A stretch of DNA of 64,000 nucleotides from Streptomyces nodosus (GTDB taxonomy: Bacteria; Actinomycetota; Actinomycetes; Streptomycetales; Streptomycetaceae): positions 5,986,001 through 6,050,000 of the forward strand of contig NZ_CP023747.1 of assembly GCF_008704995.1 (NCBI RefSeq), written 5' to 3'. The notes below the pieces were generated by a model. It made no database searches. It was not told the origin of the DNA and saw only the letters and a list, made by a program, of their open reading frames with translations. Of the stretch, positions 43,745 to 52,103 are shown piece after piece (position 1 is the stretch's first letter; every line of letters starts with the position of its first letter). The position numbers and the translations under genes were made by a program.

Positions 43745-46700
43745 ATGGGCAAGAGAGACCGGTTAGCCCTCTCACGACGAAGCGGAGCACCGCCGTCGAG
43801 CACCGAGCCACCCCCTCGTCACATATGGTCCTGGCGCCGCGCGCTCGTTCTGCTGTCCAGCGCCGCACTGACCGTGGGACTGACCGCGATGCCGGCCGCC
43901 CAGGCGAACGCGCGGCCGCCCGCGGAGAACACCCGGGGCGGCGGCACCGGGAGCCAGGTGAACGTCCTGGTCTTCCATGGACCGGCCGTCAAGCAGGACG
44001 ACCCGGTCAAGAAGGCCGCGGCGGCGATCGGGAACCTCGGCGCCAAGAACGGCTTCAAGGTCACCGAGTCCGAGGACCCGGGGGTCTTCACCACCGCCCA
44101 CCTCGCCAAGTACCGGGGAGTGGTGTTCCTGTCGGCCGACGGCGTGACCCTCGACGCCGAGCAGGAGGCCGCGTTCCAGTCGTACATCAACAACGGCGGC
44201 GGGTTCGTCGGCGTCCACGACGCCGCCCGCGCCCAGTCCGACTCCTCCTGGTTCACCGGCCTGATCGGCACCCGCCCGGCCCTGGGCCTGCCCGACGCCG
44301 AGAAGGTCGTCGAGAGCGCGGTCAACTCGGACAACCCGCCGAACGAGACCAAGGACAAGCTGTTCGACGGCAAGGACGACACCAAGTGGCTGGCCCGTAC
44401 GCCGACCGGCTGGGTCACCATGAAGCTGGACAAGCCCGTCGCGGTGGTCGACTACGCGCTCACCTCCGCCAACGACTATCCGGGACGGGACCCGAAGGAC
44501 TGGAAACTCCAGGGCTCGCAGGACGGCCAGAACTGGACGACCCTGGACACCCGCAGCGGCGAGACCTTCCCTTCGCGCCTCCAGACCAGGCAGTTCCGCT
44601 TCTCCAACACCGAGGCATACCAGCACTACCGGCTGGAGATCACCACGAACGGCGGTGAACCGCTGACCCAGCTGGCCGAGCTGCGCCTGTTCGGCGCCGA
44701 CCCGACGCCTCCGCAGGATTCCAAGGTCCAGCAGGCCGTCGTCGATGTGACGGACCGTCAGCATCCGGCCAACAAGGGCCTGCCGCTCAACTGGACCCGC
44801 TCCGACCAGTGGATCAACTGGGACCCCAACCCGATCGGCAAGGTCCACACGATCGCCCAGGTAGAGGAGTGGAAGTACAAGCCGGGCGCCGGCGCCAACG
44901 GCGCGTTCCACCCGGTCTCCTGGTGCCGTGACTACGACGGCGGCCGGTCCTTCTACACCGGCATGGGCCGCACCGAGGAGAGCTACACCACCGACACGAA
45001 GTTCCGCAGCCATCTCCTCGGCGCCATCCGATGGACCACCGGTATGGTCCGCGGCGACTGTCAGGCGACCATCGCCTCCAACTACAAGACCGAGCGGCTG
45101 ACCGACCAGAACAAGGCGGGGCAGCTCGACCAGATCGGTGAGCCGCACGGTCTCGCCATGGCCCCCGACGGCAAGGCCTTCTACATCGGCAAGGCCGCCT
45201 GCCCGTCCGGCCCGATCGTCGACTGGAACGATCCCAAGGTCGGCCTGGGCTGCGGCACCATCCACCAGTGGGACCCCGGGACCAAGAAGGCCAAGCTGCT
45301 CACCACGCTCGAGGTGATGGGCAACCGGGGCAGCGGCGACGAACTGGTCAAGAACGAGGAGGGCCTGATCGGCATCGCCCTCGACCCCAAGTTCGAGAAG
45401 AACGGGTGGATCTACGTCTACTGGATGCCGCACGAGTCGATCGACCGCGACAAGCGGATCGGACAGCGGACCATCTCCCGGCTGACCTACGACTTCGCGT
45501 CCGAGTCCATCGACCAGGGCACCCGCAAGGACCTGCTGCACTGGGACACCCAGATCCACAGCTGCTGCCACGCCGGTGGCGGGATGTCCTTCGACAAGGA
45601 CGGCAACCTCTACATCGGCTCCGGCGACAGCAACTCCTCCGGCGGCTCCGACGGCTACTCCGGGAACAACTGGACCCAGGACTACAAGGGCCTCTCCTTC
45701 CAGGACGCCCGCCGCACCGCCGGCAACACCAACGACCTCAACGGCAAGATCATCCGTATCCACCCCGAGCCCGACGGCACCTACACCATCCCCAAGGGCA
45801 ACCTCTTCGCGCCGGGCACGGACAAGACCCGCCCGGAGATCTATGTGATGGGGGTTCGCAACATCGCGCGGCTCTCCGTCGACCCGGTGCACAACTGGCT
45901 GACCGCAGGCTGGGTCGGTCCGGACGCCGGCTCCTCCAGCCCGGAACTGGGCCCGGCCAAGTACGAGACGGCCACGGTCATCACCTCCGCGGGCAACCAG
46001 GGCTGGCCGTACTGCATGGGCAACCGGCAGCCCTACCGTGACCGCAGCAGCACCGACGCCAAGGTCCTCACCGGCTGGTACGACTGCGACCACCTCAAGA
46101 ACGAGTCGCCGCGCAACACCGGCCTGGTGGACATCCCGCCGGCCCGCGACAACATGATCTGGTACTCACCTCAGGGCGGCGGCCCGGTCTTCCCCGAGCG
46201 CCCCGACGGCAGCGGCGTCCCCAGCTATGTCGACAGCGAGGCCACCTACACCCTGCCGTACCTCAAGGGCGGCGGTCAGGCCGTCATGTCCGGTCCGACC
46301 TACCACCGCTCCCAGGTGGACACCGGGAGCGGCGTCGCCTGGCCGGCGTACTGGGAGGACAAGTGGTTCATCGGTGACGAGTCCAACGCCAACAACCGGG
46401 TCGCGGTGACCCTCGACCCCGACCACATCAAGGACCAGGGCGCCCCGGCCTTCGGCGAGGACCTGCGCCGCATCATCGCGCCCGGCAGCGGCGGCACCCA
46501 GATGCAGAGCTGGATGGACGCCAAGTTCGGCCCCGACGGCGCGCTGTACATGCTCGACTACGCGGGCGGGTTCTTCAGCCTGGACAACAACCAGAAGCTC
46601 GTCCGGATCACCTACCAGGGCGGCCCGGCCACCCCGAACCCGCAGGACGCCGGGGCACGGGTGACCACCCGGAGCAAGCCCAGGACGGTGGCGTTCTCCA

Positions 46701-47779
46701 GCGCCAAGGCCGGCGGTGTGGCCTGGGAGTGGAACTTCGGTGACGGCAGCAGGCCGTCGCACGAGGCCGACCCCACACACACCTACGCCAAGTACGGCAC
46801 CTACCACGCCAAGCTGACGGTCACCTACGCCGACGGCAAGCGGGCCACCGCCACGATCGACGCCAAGGCCGGCTGCCCCGCCCCCGACGCCCGGCCGACC
46901 GTCACCCTGCTCGACACCGACACCGGGGTGGCCAACCACCGGGCCGGCGGCGGCTGCACCGTCAACGACCTGATCGACGACGAGGCATCCTGGCCCAACC
47001 ACGGGAAGTTCGTCAGCCATGTCGCCGCCGTGGTCGGCGACCTCCGCAGGCAGGGCGTCCTGAACAACCGCGAGTCGTCGGCGATCAGCAAGGCCGCGGC
47101 GCAGAGCAAGATCGGCAAGGTCGCCGGGTACCGGTCCCTCTTCGACGGCACCGCGGCGAGCCTGGCCGACTGGCGGCAGGCCGGCGCCGGAACGTTCTCG
47201 CTCCTCTCCGACGGCACCCTGCGCAGCTCCGGCGGCATGGGCATGCTGTGGTACGCCGAGCGGGAACTGGGGGACTTCTCGGTCAGACTCCAGTTCCGGG
47301 ACGCCGCCCCGGACAACGGCAACGCCAACAGCGGGGTCTTCATCCGGTTCCCGGATCCGAGGACGCCACTGGCCGACCGCCCGGACGGCAGCTGCGGAAC
47401 GGTCGGCTCGGCCCGCACCGCCCCCGAGTGGGTCGCGATCTACTGCGGCCAGGAGATCCAGATCTACGACGGGGCCGGCGGCGAGGTCCAGAAGACCGGC
47501 TCGGTGTACAACTTCAAGCCGCTGGACCTGGACAAGGCGGGGGTGACCCCGAAGGGACAGTGGAACGACTACGAGATCCGCGCGGTCGGGCAGCACTACA
47601 CGATCATCCGCAACGGTGTGGTGATCAACGAGTTCGACAACACGCCCGGCAAGTCGTCGTCCCGGGCGGGTGACCCGCCCACGGACCTGCGTCAGTTCCT
47701 CAAGGGATATGTGGGACTCCAGAACCACAGCGACAATGATCTGATCGAGTTCCGCGACATCCGGGTGCGCAACCTGTAG
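43745..47779 (+). CDS. Secreted ThuA/F5-8C/glucose-dehydrogenase/PKD/DUF1080 mosaic protein
   Basis: A 1344-residue exported protein; AAGGAG lies 6 nt before ATG 43745 and the signal peptide ends near PAAQANA. Domains in order: first part of a ThuA-like domain (~65-175, VNVLVFHG, GVVFLSADG, GGGFVGVHDAA); an inserted discoidin/F5-8C domain (~179-318); the rest of ThuA (~322-437, FYTGMGRTEESY); a PQQ-type glucose/sorbosone dehydrogenase propeller (~450-965, HAGGGMSFDKDGNLYIGSGD); a PKD domain (~970-1040); a domain shared with the cupredoxin protein (~1042-1125); and a DUF1080/concanavalin-like sugar-hydrolase domain (~1130-1344). It likely acts on sugars or glycans outside the cell. Confidence 0.88.
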   Translation: MGKRDRLALSRRSGAPPSSTEPPPRHIWSWRRALVLLSSAALTVGLTAMPAAQANARPPAENTRGGGTGSQVNVLVFHGPAVKQDDPVKKAAAAIGNLGAKNGFKVTESEDPGVFTTAHLAKYRGVVFLSADGVTLDAEQEAAFQSYINNGGGFVGVHDAARAQSDSSWFTGLIGTRPALGLPDAEKVVESAVNSDNPPNETKDKLFDGKDDTKWLARTPTGWVTMKLDKPVAVVDYALTSANDYPGRDPKDWKLQGSQDGQNWTTLDTRSGETFPSRLQTRQFRFSNTEAYQHYRLEITTNGGEPLTQLAELRLFGADPTPPQDSKVQQAVVDVTDRQHPANKGLPLNWTRSDQWINWDPNPIGKVHTIAQVEEWKYKPGAGANGAFHPVSWCRDYDGGRSFYTGMGRTEESYTTDTKFRSHLLGAIRWTTGMVRGDCQATIASNYKTERLTDQNKAGQLDQIGEPHGLAMAPDGKAFYIGKAACPSGPIVDWNDPKVGLGCGTIHQWDPGTKKAKLLTTLEVMGNRGSGDELVKNEEGLIGIALDPKFEKNGWIYVYWMPHESIDRDKRIGQRTISRLTYDFASESIDQGTRKDLLHWDTQIHSCCHAGGGMSFDKDGNLYIGSGDSNSSGGSDGYSGNNWTQDYKGLSFQDARRTAGNTNDLNGKIIRIHPEPDGTYTIPKGNLFAPGTDKTRPEIYVMGVRNIARLSVDPVHNWLTAGWVGPDAGSSSPELGPAKYETATVITSAGNQGWPYCMGNRQPYRDRSSTDAKVLTGWYDCDHLKNESPRNTGLVDIPPARDNMIWYSPQGGGPVFPERPDGSGVPSYVDSEATYTLPYLKGGGQAVMSGPTYHRSQVDTGSGVAWPAYWEDKWFIGDESNANNRVAVTLDPDHIKDQGAPAFGEDLRRIIAPGSGGTQMQSWMDAKFGPDGALYMLDYAGGFFSLDNNQKLVRITYQGGPATPNPQDAGARVTTRSKPRTVAFSSAKAGGVAWEWNFGDGSRPSHEADPTHTYAKYGTYHAKLTVTYADGKRATATIDAKAGCPAPDARPTVTLLDTDTGVANHRAGGGCTVNDLIDDEASWPNHGKFVSHVAAVVGDLRRQGVLNNRESSAISKAAAQSKIGKVAGYRSLFDGTAASLADWRQAGAGTFSLLSDGTLRSSGGMGMLWYAERELGDFSVRLQFRDAAPDNGNANSGVFIRFPDPRTPLADRPDGSCGTVGSARTAPEWVAIYCGQEIQIYDGAGGEVQKTGSVYNFKPLDLDKAGVTPKGQWNDYEIRAVGQHYTIIRNGVVINEFDNTPGKSSSRAGDPPTDLRQFLKGYVGLQNHSDNDLIEFRDIRVRNL

Positions 47780-47960
47780 CCGGCCGCGAACGCGCCCGAC
47801 GAGCAGGAACAGCGCCCGGTGCCGGGCCCGAGGCGACAGCCCCGGGCCCGGCACTGCCGGGCGCGGTGATCGGAGCAGCAGCAGGTCGGCCCACCTACCT
47901 GTCGGATTCCTGCCAGCGGTACCCCGGCCCGTGCCCGATGCTGGAGATATGCGGAACGGG

Positions 47961-49427
47961 ATGCATATCGACAGGGAGCGCTGTGTGCGCGCCGTCCAGT
48001 CGAAGGACGCGCGGTTCGACGGCTGGTTCTTCACGGCCGTCCTGACCACCGGGATCTACTGCCGGCCCAGCTGCCCGGCCGTGCCGCCCAAGCCGGAGAA
48101 CATGACCTTCCACCCGAGCGCCGCCGCCTGCCAGCAGGCCGGCTTCCGGGCCTGCAAGCGGTGCCGCCCGGACACCAGCCCCGGCTCGCCCGCCTGGAAC
48201 CAGCGGGCCGACCTGGTCGCCCGCGCCATGCGGCTGATCGCCGACGGCGTGGTGGACCGCGAAGGGGTGCCGGGCCTTGCCTCCCGCCTCGGCTACAGCA
48301 CCCGGCAGATCGAACGCCAGCTCCTCGCCGAGCTGGGCGCCGGCCCCCTGGCGCTCGCCCGGGCCCAGCGCGCCCAGACCGCCCGGCTGCTCATCGAGAC
48401 GACCGCACTGCCGATGGCGGACATCGCCTTCGCGGCCGGTTTCTCCTCGATCCGCTCCTTCAACGACACCGTCCGCGAGGTGTTCGCGCTCTCCCCGAGC
48501 GGGCTGCGCAGCCGTCTCCCCAGGACGACGGTGATCGCCCCCGGCACCCTGAGCCTGCGGCTGCCCTTCCGGGCCCCGCTCAACCCCGACAACCTCTTCG
48601 GCCACCTCGCCGCGACCGGTGTCCCGGGGGTGGAGGAGTGGCGCGACGGGGCGTACCGGCGCACGCTGCGGCTGCCGTACGGCCATGGGATCGTGGCGCT
48701 GACCCCGCGCCCCGACCACATCGCCTGCCGTCTCACCCTCAGCGATCTGCGCGACCTTCCCGTCGCCATCAGCCGCTGCCGCCGGATGCTCGACCTGGAC
48801 GCGGATCCGGTCGCCGTCGACGAACAGCTGCGCACCGACCCGGTGCTGGCACCCCTGGTCGACAAGGCCCCCGGCCGCCGGGTGCCGCGCACCGTCGACG
48901 AGGCCGAGTTCGCCGTACGGGCCGTCCTGGGCCAGCAGGTCTCCACGGCCGCCGCCCGTACCCATGCGGCCCGGCTGGTCACCGTGCACGGTGAGACCGT
49001 CGAGGATCCCGAGGGCGGCCTCACCCATCTCTTCCCGGCGCCCGGGGCGCTCGCCCAACTGGACCCCGAGTCGCTGGCGATGCCCCGCACCCGGCGCACC
49101 ACGTTCACCACGCTCGTCGGGCAACTCGCCGACGGAACACTGCACCTGGGCGTGGAGAGCGACTGGGAGGAGAGCCGGGCCCGGCTGCTGTCCCTGCCCG
49201 GCTTCGGCCCCTGGACGGTCGATGTCATCACCATGCGCGCCCTCGGCGACCCCGACGCGTTCCTGCCGACCGACCTCGGGATCCGGCGCGCCGCCCAGGA
49301 GTTGGGCCTGCCCTCCACCCCGGCGGCGCTCACCGCACGCGCGGCGGCCTGGCGGCCGTGGCGGGCGTACGCGGTCCAGTATCTGTGGGCGACCGACAGT
49401 CACCCGATCAACTTCCTTCCGATCTGA
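47961..49427 (+). CDS. alkA: Ada-AlkA fusion: methylphosphotriester sensor and 3-methyladenine glycosylase
   Basis: A 488-residue DNA-repair protein. Residues ~1-80 are the Ada N-terminal zinc domain, with GIYCRPSCPA and FRACKRCRP; one Cys accepts methyl groups from phosphotriesters. An AraC-type HTH follows (~85-185, MADIAFAAGFSSIRSFNDTV). The AlkA N-domain and HhH-GPD glycosylase fill ~190-485, with LPGFGPWTVDVITMRAL and the catalytic Asp in FLPTDLGIRRAAQ. A single protein can thus sense methylation, activate transcription and excise methylated bases. ATG 47961 is preferred over GTG 47931 by family N-termini. It ends 9 nt before ogt. Confidence 0.93.
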   Translation: MHIDRERCVRAVQSKDARFDGWFFTAVLTTGIYCRPSCPAVPPKPENMTFHPSAAACQQAGFRACKRCRPDTSPGSPAWNQRADLVARAMRLIADGVVDREGVPGLASRLGYSTRQIERQLLAELGAGPLALARAQRAQTARLLIETTALPMADIAFAAGFSSIRSFNDTVREVFALSPSGLRSRLPRTTVIAPGTLSLRLPFRAPLNPDNLFGHLAATGVPGVEEWRDGAYRRTLRLPYGHGIVALTPRPDHIACRLTLSDLRDLPVAISRCRRMLDLDADPVAVDEQLRTDPVLAPLVDKAPGRRVPRTVDEAEFAVRAVLGQQVSTAAARTHAARLVTVHGETVEDPEGGLTHLFPAPGALAQLDPESLAMPRTRRTTFTTLVGQLADGTLHLGVESDWEESRARLLSLPGFGPWTVDVITMRALGDPDAFLPTDLGIRRAAQELGLPSTPAALTARAAAWRPWRAYAVQYLWATDSHPINFLPI

Positions 49428-49436
49428 GGACGTTCC

Positions 49437-49919
49437 ATGAAACAGCACATGGTCATCGACAGCCCCTACGGCCCGCTCACCCTGGTCGCCGACGACGGCG
49501 CCCTGTGCGGCCTCTATATGGTCGGTCAGCGCCACCGCCCACCCGAGGAGACCTTCGGCGAGCCCGACGAGGAGCCCTTCGGCGAGACCATCGAGCAGCT
49601 GCGGGCGTACTTCGAGGGCGAGTTGAAGGACTTCACCCTGGAACTGTGCCTGGCCGGCACCCCGTTCCAGCGCAAGGTCTGGGAACAACTGCGTCTGATC
49701 CCCTACGGCGAGACCCGCTCCTACGGTGAACTCGCCGACGCCCTCGGCAACCCGGGCGCCTCCCGCGCGGTAGGCCTCGCCAACGGCAGAAACCCCATCG
49801 GCATCATCGTCCCCTGCCATCGCGTCGTCGGCGCCAACGGGAGCCTGACCGGCTACGGCGGCGGCCTGGACCGCAAGAAGCGCCTCCTGGACTTCGAGAG
49901 CAGCGCGGCCCTGTTCTGA
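49437..49919 (+). CDS. ogt: Methylated-DNA--[protein]-cysteine S-methyltransferase
   Basis: A 160-residue suicide enzyme that moves the methyl group from O6-methylguanine to its own Cys. The active site IIVPCHRVVGANGSLTGYGG is intact, and PFQRKVWEQLRLIPYGETRS gives the DNA-binding HTH and Tyr. GAGGA lies 7 nt upstream. It follows the Ada-AlkA gene by 9 nt, making a two-gene methylation-repair operon that the Ada domain probably induces. A strong terminator follows. Confidence 0.95.
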   Translation: MKQHMVIDSPYGPLTLVADDGALCGLYMVGQRHRPPEETFGEPDEEPFGETIEQLRAYFEGELKDFTLELCLAGTPFQRKVWEQLRLIPYGETRSYGELADALGNPGASRAVGLANGRNPIGIIVPCHRVVGANGSLTGYGGGLDRKKRLLDFESSAALF

Positions 49920-49924
49920 TCCCC

Positions 49925-49961
49925 CGGTACGGTCCGCCGACGGAGACGGCGGACCGTACCG
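49925..49961 (+). terminator. Intrinsic terminator of the alkA-ogt operon
   Basis: A 15-bp perfect stem (CGGTACGGTCCGCCG and complement) with a 7-nt loop, 6 nt after the ogt stop. Confidence 0.9.
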
Positions 49962-50054
49962 AAATCCAGGGGGGTTACGGGCGCCGGCCCTGGTTCCACA
50001 GCACGGCATGTCCACCCGTGGATTTGTACTTGCTCACGTGTACCTGTCCGCAGA

Positions 50055-50558
50055 TCAGATGCGAATCTGGGTGAACACCGCGGCGGCGGTGAAATCGATG
50101 AAGGCGCCCGGGGCGAGAATGGGTGTATTGAAGTTGCTGCCCCCGCTCTGGGCGTGATAAGTGCCGGCACATCCTTCGGTACCGCCAGTTATCCGCTTGC
50201 GGTTCTGCCAATTCCCGTTCAATGTGCCCGCTCCGCGGAATCCGAAGGAGGCATAGGGAACGCCGGTCGGCGCGAGGACGCAGTCTCCGGACTGTGCCGG
50301 GTTGTGCTCGGTAATCAGTGTGGAGAACTCCGGCTCAGAGGGCACGAAACCGAGGAACGTGATCGTCCCGGTCTCGGGATTGGCCTCGTAGTGAGCCACC
50401 TTTCCGGCCGGCGCCTCATCACTCCGTACAGCCGGTCCGACCCATTTCATGGGTTTTACATCGGACTGTGTGTCCGCCGCCGACGCTTGTGCGGTTCCCG
50501 CGAGAATGCTGCAGGCAGCCAGAGCAGTGAGTGCAACCGCCTTTATGGATGACTTCAT
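50055..50558 (-). CDS. Small secreted protein of unknown function
   Basis: A 167-residue exported protein; GGAG 7 nt before ATG 50558 and a clear signal peptide (AVALTALAACSILAGTAQASA). The mature part has VAHYEANPETGTITFLGFV, a Cys in GDCVLAP and another in TEGCAGTYHA that could form a disulfide, a Gly/Asn-rich centre (GAGTLNGNWQNRKRI) and the closing segment APGAFIDFTAAAVFTQIRI. I do not recognise a family. Codon use is less GC-rich than the neighbours. A related short motif (PxTGxxxxLGF) recurs in the divergent secreted protein at 50767. Confidence 0.7.
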   Translation of the reverse strand: MKSSIKAVALTALAACSILAGTAQASAADTQSDVKPMKWVGPAVRSDEAPAGKVAHYEANPETGTITFLGFVPSEPEFSTLITEHNPAQSGDCVLAPTGVPYASFGFRGAGTLNGNWQNRKRITGGTEGCAGTYHAQSGGSNFNTPILAPGAFIDFTAAAVFTQIRI

Positions 50559-50766
50559 TGGCCACTCCAGACATTTGAGGCCGTGGCGCTCACGGCGCTC
50601 ATGAAGATCGAACATACCTGGGGCCCGGCCATGGAGGTAGGCCGCGGATCGATCACTTCACGTCATTGTTGGGCGGGTCGACACCTTTCGGTCGTATCAT
50701 CGTTCGCGGGTTTCGGTCCCCTACGATGAGGTCTTTCGTCAGAGCTGCTTCAAAGATCGGAGCCTC

Positions 50767-51108
50767 ATGAAACGTCTGCCTCACATCGCCGTGTCGGCTG
50801 TTGTCCTGTGCGGGGCGGCAAGTGTCACCCCTGTCTGTGCCGCAGGACCGAAAGACGCTCACTCTGCGGGGGTTGCAGCGGCAGCCGCCGGCTGGGGCCT
50901 TGCGTATCAGACGGATCCCAGGACGGGGCGTTCCGTTCTCCTGGGGTTCGCGGGGCCGGAAGGCCAGGTGGTGCCGTTCGCCGAGGGGCAACGGGGCTAC
51001 AGCGCGGACGTGCGTACCGGCGAGCTCACGACTTTGATGCCGGGCAAGGCTCTGCCCGCAGTGCCTGCTGCCGACCCCGGCCAGCCCCCTTTTTTCATCG
51101 GGGAGTAG
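50767..51108 (+). CDS. Small secreted protein of unknown function
   Basis: A 113-residue protein with a signal peptide (IAVSAVVLCGAASVTPVCA) and GGAG 5 nt before the ATG. The mature ~88 residues contain LAYQTDPRTGRSVLLGFAGP, then GQVVPFAEGQRGYSADVRTG and a Pro-rich end. The first block matches the motif found in the divergent protein at 50055, which suggests common descent or a common partner. No known domain. Confidence 0.65.
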   Translation: MKRLPHIAVSAVVLCGAASVTPVCAAGPKDAHSAGVAAAAAGWGLAYQTDPRTGRSVLLGFAGPEGQVVPFAEGQRGYSADVRTGELTTLMPGKALPAVPAADPGQPPFFIGE

Positions 51109-51201
51109 GGGCCTGACCTCGCGCTTCATAAAGCGGGCTGTCCGGCACGTGGTCGGCTGAGCAGAAAGCGCCTCCGGCCTGACGGTCGACGTGAGGCAAC
51201 C

Positions 51202-51939
51202 CTATGCGTCGCACGCGCCGCCCAGCCCGCGCAGCAGTCCGGGCAGGGCGGTGCCGATCGGTTCGCGGACGAGCGTGTCGGCGCGGTCGTCGTACGGCGT
51301 CGGTTCGGCGTTGACGATGATCAGCTGGGCGCCGTGGTCGGCGGCGACGCCCGCGAGGCCTGCGGCGGGCTGGACCTGGAGGCTGGTGCCGACCGCGATG
51401 AAGATCTGGCAGGCCTTGGTGATGGCGAGGGCCTCGCCGAGGACGACCGGGTCGAGCGGTTCGCCGAACATCACCGTGGCGGACTTGAGGATGCCGCCGC
51501 ACTCCAGGCACGGGGGATCGTCCTCGCCCGCATCGACCCGGGCGAGCGCGTCCTCCATGGGCCCCCGTGCATGGCACTTCGTGCACACGACACTACGGGC
51601 GGTGCCGTGCAGCTCCAGCACCTTGCGGGCGGGCATACCGGCGAGCTGGTGCAGCCCGTCCACGTTCTGCGTGATCACCCGCACCGGCACCCCGGACCGC
51701 TCCAGCTCCGCCACGGCCCGGTGCGCGGCGTTCGGCTCGGCCTTCAGCGTCCGGTTCCTGCGCCGCAGCTGCCATGAGCGCCGCCGGATCTCGGGATCGC
51801 CCATGTAGTACTCGTATGTCACGAGCTTCTCGGCGCCGGGATCCTTCCGCCAGACCCCGTTCGGCCCTCGGTAATCAGGGATCCCGGAATCGGTGGAGAT
51901 ACCCGCCCCGCTGAGGATGGCTACGAGTGGCCTGTTCAT
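51202..51939 (-). CDS. Sir2-family NAD-dependent protein deacylase
   Basis: A 245-residue sirtuin of the CobB type. NAD-binding motif LSGAGISTDSGIPDYRG, VRVITQNVDGLHQLAG, the catalytic His in VLELHGTARS, four zinc Cys in VCTKCHARG and PCLECGG, then VGTSLQVQP. It removes acetyl or other acyl groups from Lys, giving O-acyl-ADP-ribose and nicotinamide. ATG 51939 starts two residues before PLVAILSG; the ribosome-binding site is weak. The gene begins just 96 bp from the IS element. Confidence 0.93.
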   Translation of the reverse strand: MNRPLVAILSGAGISTDSGIPDYRGPNGVWRKDPGAEKLVTYEYYMGDPEIRRRSWQLRRRNRTLKAEPNAAHRAVAELERSGVPVRVITQNVDGLHQLAGMPARKVLELHGTARSVVCTKCHARGPMEDALARVDAGEDDPPCLECGGILKSATVMFGEPLDPVVLGEALAITKACQIFIAVGTSLQVQPAAGLAGVAADHGAQLIIVNAEPTPYDDRADTLVREPIGTALPGLLRGLGGACDA

Positions 51940-52103
51940 AGGCCGAGAGTAGGGCGCTTGCCTGCTCCCGGCGAACGGATAATGGGCACGCCTCCGGCAG
52001 TTATGTGACGAGTCCGGCTGAGCCGACCACGAGGCTAGTAGGGCTTGGTCAGCTTCACTCGTGAGTGGCGTGTCCGGTGGCGTCGGGGTGTCGTTGTGGG
52101 GGT

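Noticed and set aside
43772..46093. A 773-residue minus-strand open frame opposite the dehydrogenase mosaic gene
   Set aside because: Antisense shadow with Val/Gly/Asp-biased composition and no motif; the plus strand encodes well-defined domains and a signal peptide.
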